NCBI RefSeq assembly: GCF_001484965.1
Contig: NZ_KQ947393.1
Location: 262,234-326,233 of the forward strand
Direction: 5' to 3'
From: Shouchella shacheensis
Lineage (GTDB): Bacteria; Bacillota; Bacilli; Bacillales; Bacillaceae_D
DNA: 64,000 bases
The translations under genes and the position numbers were made by a program. Positions 57,186-64,000 of the stretch are shown in pieces. The first letter of the stretch is position 1. Each line of letters opens with the position of its first letter. Below the pieces are notes generated by a model that searched no databases, was not told the origin of the DNA, and saw only the letters and a program-made list of their open reading frames with translations.

Positions 57186-58811
57186 TCAGGACCGTTTATT
57201 GGAGCTACCAATGTTTCTTAGTAGTCTTGTGTAACGCCACAATCGACTATTTCGAAGCTTCATATACTCTTGTTTTATGCTTTCAAGGTCTTTCATTTTC
57301 TGCTGATCGACACTTCTCTCTTGTTCAAACTTTATCTTTTCCTGCTCCACTAGCTCTTTAGCAATCTCTACCTGCCGCAGTTGACTTTCCAGCTCTTTAA
57401 GGCGCCTCGTTTTTGACTCTTTTCTTATTTCAAAACCAATCTTCACAGGCTTATTCCAGTCTTTCCCTTTCACTTTCTCTACCCGTGCATTCTCTGGGCC
57501 CAAGTAGCATATATCTTTGAACTCGTGAATGTCATCTGGATTGAATCCTGCTACGCTCACTACAACTTTTCCGTCTTTCGTATTCTTTGCATACCCATGC
57601 AATTGATGCTGCAATGCTTGCTTTCGGATCCATTTCCTATAGCCCACACCTTGAACGCGTCCGGACACAATGTATTTCTTTGCATACAGCTTTCCTAATG
57701 GGGGAGGGCTGACCTCAATCATATTGGTGGACCTGTTTTGTAAAGGTGCCAATACGCTATCAAAATCAAAATAAAGGCTTGATTTCTCTGTGTCCAATGT
57801 TTCAGGGAAATAATGGTCAATAATCGCATGAGGTACATCCTGGGCTACACCTTTTACCGGAAACAAATGAAGACCCAACATAGGCCTTGTATTTACTTCA
57901 ATAACGACACCCGAATCATTTCCCTGGTCGATAATCATATCTAACCCACATAAGTCCAAGCCGGGTATTGCCTCGTACGCGCGTATAGCAAGATCTTTCA
58001 TATTAGAGGTCAATTGATCCGTCACATCAATCGGATCCCCTCCCATAGATACACTACTTTTGTTTCTTAAGAAAATACGCTTACCTGCCTCAGGGATACT
58101 ATTTAATGTATAGTTCTTGGATTGCAGCGTACTGAGCACTTCTTTGTCAATAGCAATTGGACTTTTAAATAACGTAGGATTTTCTTTCTTTGTCTTATTT
58201 TTTAATTCTATTAACTTGCCAATAGAATGAATTCCATCCCCCACTATATTGGCTGGAACTCGATTTACAGCACCGATTACTTGATTGCCAACAATGAAGA
58301 TGCGAAATTCCTCTCCTTGCACTTGTTCTTCTACAATGACATCACGATAATTTAATTCTTGGCGGACATGTACCAAAGCTTCTCTCATCTTTTCTGCATT
58401 CCGAATATTAGCTAGAACGCCTTTTCCGGCATTTTCACTGATCGGCTTTAGAACGACAGGGTAACCGAGTGTGTTCGCATAATCCACGATTTCCTCATCA
58501 ACCACTTCTGCCTTAAATCTTTTTCCGTCTGGAACAGGGAGGCCAACCTTTGAAAGGTATTGTTTTGTGAGATCTTTATTATCACAAATTTCATAGGCCG
58601 TATCCGTTAGTTTATCACCCTTGGAAGATTCGAATTTATACTCTCTGCCCTGGTAATTCAGAGAATACCTAATGCGCCCTTTGTTTTTCGGGTCATCAAG
58701 TCTGTAGAATTTTACCGTTACACCACGTCTCCAAGCTTCCAAGGCAATGAGGTACATACTCAGTTTCTTACCATATGCCGACTTCGGGACTGCATTTTCA
58801 AGGTGCGGCAA
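57186..58811 (-). CDS. ATP-grasp ligase fused to an intact acylphosphatase domain, paralogue 1
   Basis: 541 residues as counted from a TTG. ATP-grasp at about 75-345 (YPVVLKP with Lys122, NAGKGVLANI, EEQVQGEEFRIFIV, NIVGDGIHSIGKLI, VVIEVNTRPMLGLHLFP), the cyanophycin-synthetase/GshAB type. An acylphosphatase domain at 376-462 has both catalytic residues, Arg392 in SGRVQGVGYRKW and Asn410 in YAKNTKDG. A coiled coil (465-520) and NSRLWRYTRLLR follow. The start is uncertain: the paralogues are longer, GGGGGTGAT lies 36-44 nt upstream of the TTG, and only ATA codons stand near it in frame. An ATP-dependent carboxylate-amine ligase is inferred. Confidence 0.85.
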   Translation of the reverse strand: MPHLENAVPKSAYGKKLSMYLIALEAWRRGVTVKFYRLDDPKNKGRIRYSLNYQGREYKFESSKGDKLTDTAYEICDNKDLTKQYLSKVGLPVPDGKRFKAEVVDEEIVDYANTLGYPVVLKPISENAGKGVLANIRNAEKMREALVHVRQELNYRDVIVEEQVQGEEFRIFIVGNQVIGAVNRVPANIVGDGIHSIGKLIELKNKTKKENPTLFKSPIAIDKEVLSTLQSKNYTLNSIPEAGKRIFLRNKSSVSMGGDPIDVTDQLTSNMKDLAIRAYEAIPGLDLCGLDMIIDQGNDSGVVIEVNTRPMLGLHLFPVKGVAQDVPHAIIDHYFPETLDTEKSSLYFDFDSVLAPLQNRSTNMIEVSPPPLGKLYAKKYIVSGRVQGVGYRKWIRKQALQHQLHGYAKNTKDGKVVVSVAGFNPDDIHEFKDICYLGPENARVEKVKGKDWNKPVKIGFEIRKESKTRRLKELESQLRQVEIAKELVEQEKIKFEQERSVDQQKMKDLESIKQEYMKLRNSRLWRYTRLLRNIGSSNKRS

Positions 58812-58906
58812 CCATTCACTCGTATTAGCTATTATAAGATCACCCCCAAAAATTGAGAAGCTTGTACTTTAACTTTTAACTTCTTCTTAATATTGTTACC
58901 AAAAAG

Positions 58907-60472
58907 TTATCGTTTTATAATACGTTTAAGTACATCTAATGAATAGCGGACGGGATAAGTGGCGCGCCAAGCTCGACTATTTTTTATCTTATTGTATTCT
59001 TTAGATAGATGCTTGTATTCCTTGTGTACATCTTTAAACTGTTTTTTTGTATAACTTTTCCTTAGTTGAAAACCCATCTTTAACGGCTTGTCCCAATCCT
59101 CTTCACTGATTTCTTCGACCGTGATGTTCTCCTTGCCATCGATTAACATTTGCTTGAATTTATCAACAGCTCCCTTTTTTTTGCCCGCTACAACAACTTC
59201 CAGATTTCCGTTTGCCAGCAATTTCGCATAACCATGCATTTTTCGTCTCAATGCTTGCTTTTTTATCCATTGTCTGTACTGACCATTTTTCACATCACCG
59301 GAGATAACATATTTTTTCCCATATAACTTGCCTGCTGGTGGCAAGGGCAATTCAACAGATTCGGCTGAATGACTTTTTAAAGGGTCCAATATTTTATTGA
59401 AATTAAAATATAGGTTAGATCTCTCAATATCCTTTGTTTCAGGAAAATAATAATCTATAATTTCCTTAGCGAAGTCGCGAGGTTCGCCTTCCATCGGAAA
59501 TAAATGACCACCGAAACCAGGCCTGGCATTCACTTCCAGGATCACCCCTGTATTTTTTTCGGGATCAACAATCATATCTATTCCGTAATGGGGCAGACCA
59601 GGAATTGCCTTGCCTGCTTTAATCGCAATCTCTTTTAATTCAGGGGTTAGTTCTTCTGTAACATCAATCGCTTCCCCGCCAGAAGAAAGATTACTTTTTT
59701 GTCTAATAAACACCCGTTCCCCATCTTTTGGTACAGATTCTAACGTATATCCAGCTCGATCGATAAGATCTAGTATTTCATTATCAATTTTAATCAAACG
59801 ACTTGTAAGGTGAGGGTTCTTTTTACGCTCTGTATTTTTTAAATAGATGAGCTTTTTAATGGTGTGGACTCCATCTCCCACAACATTTGCTGGTCTTCTA
59901 TTCATGGCGCCTAATACCCTATCTTCAATCACACAAATGCGAAATTCCTCACCTGGCATATATTGTTCAACAAGTATTTCAGCATAATTCAGTTCTTGGC
60001 GTACATGTAGCAACGCTTCCTTCAATCTATCTTCAGACAAAATGTTAGCAAAGACACCTTTCCCTGCATTGCCATTTGTCGGTTTAACGACAAGAGGGAA
60101 ACCGATTGTCATCGCATAATTGATGATCTCCTCATCCTCAACGTCAGGCCCGAATTTCTTCCCTTTGGGTACAGGAACACCTGCTTCGGCAAGATACTTT
60201 TTGGTCAGATCCTTATTATCACAAATTTCGAAAGCCTGATCAGTTATTTTATCTCCCATTGATAACGAATAATGATGTTCTTTTCCGTTATAGCTTAAAG
60301 AGTATCTGATCTTCAGATGATCTTCTTCATCAAACACTCTGTAAAATTTTAACGTGATTCCTCTTCTCCATCCTTCTAAGGCAAGCGTATATGTGCTTAT
60401 ACGCTTGCCTTGACCGGCGCTGGGCACAGCATCGACAAGGTGCGGAAACCACTTGTTTCTAATATCTTGCAT
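58907..60472 (-). CDS. ATP-grasp ligase with altered acylphosphatase domain, paralogue 2
   Basis: 521 residues, ATG 8 nt after GGGAGG. Same layout as paralogue 1: ITLKFYRVF region, ATP-grasp (FPLVVKPTNGNAGKGVFANI, EQYMPGEEFRICVI, VVGDGVHTIKKLI, GVILEVNARPGFGGHLFP with Glu and Asn ligands), then an acylphosphatase-like domain whose GxVQGV loop has become GDVKNGQYRQW: the Arg stays, but the catalytic Asn position reads YAKLLANG. A Lys-rich coiled coil and NSRAWRATYPVRYS end the protein. The ATP-grasp should be active, while acylphosphatase activity is doubtful. Confidence 0.85.
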   Translation of the reverse strand: MQDIRNKWFPHLVDAVPSAGQGKRISTYTLALEGWRRGITLKFYRVFDEEDHLKIRYSLSYNGKEHHYSLSMGDKITDQAFEICDNKDLTKKYLAEAGVPVPKGKKFGPDVEDEEIINYAMTIGFPLVVKPTNGNAGKGVFANILSEDRLKEALLHVRQELNYAEILVEQYMPGEEFRICVIEDRVLGAMNRRPANVVGDGVHTIKKLIYLKNTERKKNPHLTSRLIKIDNEILDLIDRAGYTLESVPKDGERVFIRQKSNLSSGGEAIDVTEELTPELKEIAIKAGKAIPGLPHYGIDMIVDPEKNTGVILEVNARPGFGGHLFPMEGEPRDFAKEIIDYYFPETKDIERSNLYFNFNKILDPLKSHSAESVELPLPPAGKLYGKKYVISGDVKNGQYRQWIKKQALRRKMHGYAKLLANGNLEVVVAGKKKGAVDKFKQMLIDGKENITVEEISEEDWDKPLKMGFQLRKSYTKKQFKDVHKEYKHLSKEYNKIKNSRAWRATYPVRYSLDVLKRIIKR

Positions 60473-60815
60473 TCTCCAGTCCTCCCATATAAGTAAAAAC
60501 TACACTATTTTTATAATCGTTTCATTGCAATGTTATCCCGATCACTATAACTATAATAATCCTTTTGTACACTCAAGGATAGTAACGCTATTTGGAAACT
60601 CTTAACTAAGTCCTTAAACTCCTAAGTGCTTTTGAGTGTGAAAATCTAATTCCATTTAACCATTTTAAATCAATCTTTTATTTAGTCAAGGTAGGAATAC
60701 TCCTTCTTTGAAACGTTAGGCGAGATGGAGTGTTTTCCGCATAGATGGTGGACATAAAACCCTGCAATTGCCTAAAGCTACTCCGGCAGCATGAGTATGT
60801 CTGTGATGACTATCA
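60473..60815. other. 343-nt intergenic region inside the cluster
   Basis: A+T-rich, with no open frame having a ribosome binding site and no clear promoter. A 6-bp hairpin TGATGA/TCATCA (60804-60818) overlaps the stop codon of the upstream gene. It may hold a decayed spacer from cassette duplication. I see nothing else I can support. Confidence 0.5.
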
Positions 60816-62432
60816 TCAGTCTGTTGTTTTCCTTAGCTTTCTTATTCTATTACCAACATTACGTAATGGAAGGGTAGCTTTCCATATACTGCTGTTAGTT
60901 ATTCTGTTTATATATTGCTCCAATCGCTTCTTCTCTTTCTCGATTAAAAAGAGCTGTTTTTTTGTATCCTGTACTGCAGTTTCTAGCTCCCTAAGACTCA
61001 TGGAATGTGACCCGTCAACAAGCTGAAAACCTAACATAATTGGAAGCTTCCATTCTTGTTCCAAAATATTGGAAATCAAAGACTTTAGTGAACCATGCTT
61101 TAATATCTCATAGAATTGATCTAGAGCTTGTTGTGACTGCCCTGCTATTACTATCTCTATATTGTCTTTGTCCACTCTTGCTATAAAACCGTTTAACTCC
61201 TGTTCAAACACTTTTTTTTGGAGCCACTTATAATACCCGGCAGGGTCCAATTCACTTGAGATACTAAATCTCTTAGCTACAAGATGATTTTTGACTGGTT
61301 TTTCTACCTCTATCTCCTTTACAGTTCTCCCCTCAAGGGCATCCAGGATCGTTTTAAAATCGAAGTATACATTCGCTTTCTCAGTAGATATCTTGCTTGT
61401 TTCAGGAAAATAGAAGTCAATAATCTTTTTGGGAATATCTTTAGCTTGTCCTTCTATTGGAAATAAATGTGACCCCAAACCAGCTCTCGTGTTGATTTCA
61501 AGAATAAATCCTTTGTTCGATTCTTTATCAATGATCATATCAATGCCACAGTGGGACAGTCCCGAAATTGATTTTACTGCATTAATTGCAGTGTTTTTTT
61601 GTGCACTTGTTAATTGCTGGGTCACTTCAATAGGATCTCCACCTGTTGAAATATTGCTGGTCATTCTAACAAAAACTCTTTTCCCTGTTTTAAGCACACT
61701 GTCAAGCGAAAATCCCGATTTTTTCAGCGTTCTTTTAACCTCTGCGTCTATTTTGATCGGCCGAAAGTGTAAATGAGGGACACTTTTTCTTTTATGATTT
61801 TTGTCATCTACTAATTGCCTAATGGTCCTTTCTCCATCCCCTACTACATTTGCGGGCATCCTTTGTGTAACCCCCAACACCTTGTCTTCCAATACGAAGA
61901 CACGTACCTCTTCCCCTGCGACAAACTGTTCGACAATGATATCAGCGTATCCGAGCTTAGTACGAGTATGAATTAAGGCTTCTTTTAGTTCCATTTCATC
62001 TTGAAGATTGACAAAGACACCTTTTCCTCCACTTCCGTCTGTAGGCTTTAACACAACCGGAAATTTAATGGAGTGTGAAAAGCGGACTATCTCTTCTTCC
62101 GAGGACTCCTTATTAAACCTTTTTCCTCGGGGAACAGATAAACCCGCTTCCATTAAGTGTTGCTTTGTTAATTCTTTATCATCGCATAAAGATACAGCTT
62201 CTGCCGTATTTAAGTCCCCGCCAGAGCCTATAAATTGGTGCTCTTTTTCCTTGTTGCTTAAGGAGTACTTAATATCCATCTTACCTCTATTATTATAACT
62301 AAGGAATTTTAAGGTGAGACCTCTTCTCCATCCTTCCAGTGCAATTGTATACATGCTGATCCTATTTCTTTGCGCCTCGTAAGGAATGGCTTCCACAAGA
62401 TGCGATAACCAATGATTTTGATTTTGGACCAT
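60816..62432 (-). CDS. ATP-grasp ligase with degenerate acylphosphatase domain, paralogue 3
   Basis: 538 residues from the ATG 7 nt after AAGGAAG; a TTG six codons earlier overlaps that site. ATP-grasp residues are kept (FPVVLKPTDGSGGKGVFVNL, EQFVAGEEVRVFVL, VVGDGERTIRQLV, GFILEINTRAGLGSHLFP). The acylphosphatase-like domain reads FSISSELDPAGYYKW: the catalytic Arg is replaced and the Asn is lost (FIARVDKDN). A coiled coil (about 485-520) ends in NSSIWKATLPLRNVGNRI. Divergence from its neighbours is well beyond recent duplication. Confidence 0.85.
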   Translation of the reverse strand: MVQNQNHWLSHLVEAIPYEAQRNRISMYTIALEGWRRGLTLKFLSYNNRGKMDIKYSLSNKEKEHQFIGSGGDLNTAEAVSLCDDKELTKQHLMEAGLSVPRGKRFNKESSEEEIVRFSHSIKFPVVLKPTDGSGGKGVFVNLQDEMELKEALIHTRTKLGYADIIVEQFVAGEEVRVFVLEDKVLGVTQRMPANVVGDGERTIRQLVDDKNHKRKSVPHLHFRPIKIDAEVKRTLKKSGFSLDSVLKTGKRVFVRMTSNISTGGDPIEVTQQLTSAQKNTAINAVKSISGLSHCGIDMIIDKESNKGFILEINTRAGLGSHLFPIEGQAKDIPKKIIDFYFPETSKISTEKANVYFDFKTILDALEGRTVKEIEVEKPVKNHLVAKRFSISSELDPAGYYKWLQKKVFEQELNGFIARVDKDNIEIVIAGQSQQALDQFYEILKHGSLKSLISNILEQEWKLPIMLGFQLVDGSHSMSLRELETAVQDTKKQLFLIEKEKKRLEQYINRITNSSIWKATLPLRNVGNRIRKLRKTTD

Positions 62433-62585
62433 CCATTTTCTTCCTTCCAATTTAATCCTTACAAAAATAGGGACTTCCTATCTAGACGCCCCTGAATTTT
62501 TTACAACGTTACGAAAGACCCATCTATCCCCAACTCTTACTCTGTTCTATATCCAGCTTTTGAATTGACTGAGCCAGTTTAAAAG
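62433..62585. other. 153-nt spacer between paralogues 3 and 4
   Basis: A+T-rich, with no gene and no convincing terminator; only the ribosome binding site of paralogue 3 is recognisable. Confidence 0.4.
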
Positions 62586-64000
62586 CTAACTTTTGATTTT
62601 CTTCTTAACAAAACTGGATAACTTCCTTAGAGGGCCTGTAACTCTCCATATACGGCTGTTAAGCATTTTTCTATATTGCTTTTCTAAAATTTTCTTCTCT
62701 CTTTTTGATTGCGCTAAGTCCTTTTGCATTGCTTGCAGTGTGGTTAACATTTCATCCATATCGCCATGAATGTGAAATCCTAACTTTACAGGTTGCTCCC
62801 AGGTTTCCTCTCTCACATCTAACCGTTCTGATGAATAAATGTCATTAACAACATCCTTGAAATGGTCTACATGTACTTCATCAAACCCAGCTATTACAAC
62901 CTCTGTCTTGTTGTCCTTAATTTTATATATAGATCCCGATAAATCTCTATCTAGAGCCGCTTTTCTAAGACGGAAATAATCGTGATCAACTTCTCCAATA
63001 ATTGTACATTTCTTTCCGTATAACTGACTTGGTACTATAGAAGCCACTTCTGTAATACGTGCTGTCTTATTTGATAATGGTGTTAACACTTCTTGTAAAC
63101 CAAAGTATATGTTAGGTTTCCGATGCCCGTCGGTTTTTGTTTCCGGAAAATAATAGTCAATAATTTCTCCCGGAATGTCCCTAGCTTTTCCTTGAATTGG
63201 ATACAAAAGACCACCTATTTGAGCGGTAGGGTTAAGTTCTAATACCACCCCGGCTTCTGCCAAAGCTCTATCTGGATGAATAATTAGATCTACAGCGCCA
63301 TGCTCCAGCCCCTGAACTGCTTTTAATGCTTTAACTGCGGTAGTTTTAATTTCATCAGGCAACTCATCTAAAACGTCAACGGGGTCTCCTCCCGTCGAAA
63401 CATTGCTTTTTTCATTCAGAAAGATGCGCTCGCCTTTTTCAAGTATACTGGCCAGGGAATAGCCCTTTCTGTCGATGAATGTTTCAAGTTCTTGATTAAT
63501 GGTGATCGGACAACTGATAAGGCGTGGATTTTTCGCTCTTTCTTTATTTTTTTTATTTATCAACGTATGAAGGGAGTTCTTCCCGTCTCCTATAACATTT
63601 GGAGGGATCCTGTTTATAGCCCCAACTACCCGATCTCCTACAACATAAATACGATATTCCCTACCAGGGATATATTGTTCAACCACGACATCTTTATAAC
63701 TTAATTCAGCACGCACGTAAATTAAGGCATCTTCTAATTCTTCGTTGTTTCTTATATTAGTGATTACCCCTCGCCCAAAACTTCCATTCGTTGGTTTTAA
63801 CACGACCGGATAACCGATCAAATGAACGTAATTGAATATTGACTCATCTGATTGATCTTTATCAAAGTGTTTTCCACTAGGAACCGCGATGCCCTGGTTT
63901 TGAATTACTTGTTTGGTTTTTTCCTTGTTTTTTCCAATTTCCACTGCGTGATTTGTTACCTTATCCCCTCTGGTTCTGAAGAAATAATGTGTTCTCTCTT
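62586..64000 (-). CDS. ATP-grasp ligase with lost acylphosphatase motif, paralogue 4; N-terminus off window
   Basis: 471 residues are visible, and the frame is open through the window edge (the edge codons align with the pre-ATP-grasp region of paralogue 3), so the GTG at 63944 is internal. ATP-grasp: YPVVLKPTNGSFGRGVITNI, EQYIPGREYRIYVV, VIGDGKNSLHTLI, VVLELNPTAQIGGLLYP, with Glu and Asn kept but the following TRPG replaced. The acylphosphatase-like part (KKCTIIGEVDHDYFRLRK) lacks the GxVQGVGxR loop. A coiled coil and NSRIWRVTGPLRKL end the protein. The cluster continues to the right. Confidence 0.85.
   Translation of the reverse strand, partial: ERTHYFFRTRGDKVTNHAVEIGKNKEKTKQVIQNQGIAVPSGKHFDKDQSDESIFNYVHLIGYPVVLKPTNGSFGRGVITNIRNNEELEDALIYVRAELSYKDVVVEQYIPGREYRIYVVGDRVVGAINRIPPNVIGDGKNSLHTLINKKNKERAKNPRLISCPITINQELETFIDRKGYSLASILEKGERIFLNEKSNVSTGGDPVDVLDELPDEIKTTAVKALKAVQGLEHGAVDLIIHPDRALAEAGVVLELNPTAQIGGLLYPIQGKARDIPGEIIDYYFPETKTDGHRKPNIYFGLQEVLTPLSNKTARITEVASIVPSQLYGKKCTIIGEVDHDYFRLRKAALDRDLSGSIYKIKDNKTEVVIAGFDEVHVDHFKDVVNDIYSSERLDVREETWEQPVKLGFHIHGDMDEMLTTLQAMQKDLAQSKREKKILEKQYRKMLNSRIWRVTGPLRKLSSFVKKKIKS

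Noticed and set aside
60473-60815. Searched for a promoter or small gene in this gap
   Set aside because: TTGCAA and TATAAA-like boxes occur but with wrong spacing; no frame has a ribosome binding site.

Overview
The window looks like the chromosome of a spore-forming Bacillaceae, probably halophilic and/or alkaliphilic. Gene order from mtnN/yrhC through yrrS, greA, udk, trmR, mltG, ruvX, ireB, alaS, recD2, mnmA, yrvO, cymR, rarA, aspS, hisS, dtd, relA, apt, recJ, secDF, comN and spoVB follows the yrr/yrv region of Bacillus subtilis. Ribosome binding sites are strong GGAGG types, TTG and GTG starts are frequent, and many proteins are very acidic (YrrS, MltG, YrzB, the DctP-like lipoprotein). 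No rRNA, tRNA, CRISPR array or transposase was found.

Layout. 1-5.5 kb: a minus-strand catabolic operon (LacI regulator, TRAP transporter, TIM-barrel enzyme, 6-phosphogluconate-dehydrogenase-like enzyme) behind a perfect LacI-type palindrome; the enzyme pair resembles the D-apionate / 3-oxo-isoapionate pathway. 5.5-6.1 kb: no gene, but a palindromic Bacillaceae-type dispersed repeat. 6.1-8.2 kb: NUDIX CoA pyrophosphatase and an MFS exporter, convergent. 8.4-12.3 kb: yrhC, mtnN, then divergent ku and ligD. 12.4-29.2 kb: the conserved yrr block, with a T-box before alaS. 29.2-32.7 kb: a structured element before rarA, rarA, an RsfA-like gene, 6S RNA and a small conserved gene. 32.7-37.7 kb: hom with a SAM-I riboswitch, and hisS-aspS with a T-box. 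37.9-40.7 kb: LacI, ThuA-like and Gfo/Idh/MocA genes. 40.9-51.3 kb: dtd, relA, apt, recJ, lapA-like, split secF/secD, comN, spoVB.

51.4-64 kb is the most unusual part. It is an A+T-richer, one-directional cluster next to spoVB: a YheC/D-like ATP-grasp, a predicted alpha/alpha-barrel protein, a CapA(PgsA)-TupA fusion, and four tandem paralogues that join an ATP-grasp domain to an acylphosphatase-like domain. The acylphosphatase catalytic residues are intact in only one of the four. The YheC-like protein and the four paralogues all end in a coiled coil plus a short tail of the type S-x-x-W-(R/K)-x-T-x-(P/L)-(L/V)-R, best known from the ends of cell-surface glycosyltransferases. CapA homologues belong to poly-gamma-glutamate synthesis and TupA to teichuronopeptide synthesis in alkaliphilic Bacillus. 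I infer that the cluster builds an amino-acid-containing, probably acidic, envelope polymer by a series of carboxylate-amine ligations. It continues beyond the right edge, so its full extent is not visible.
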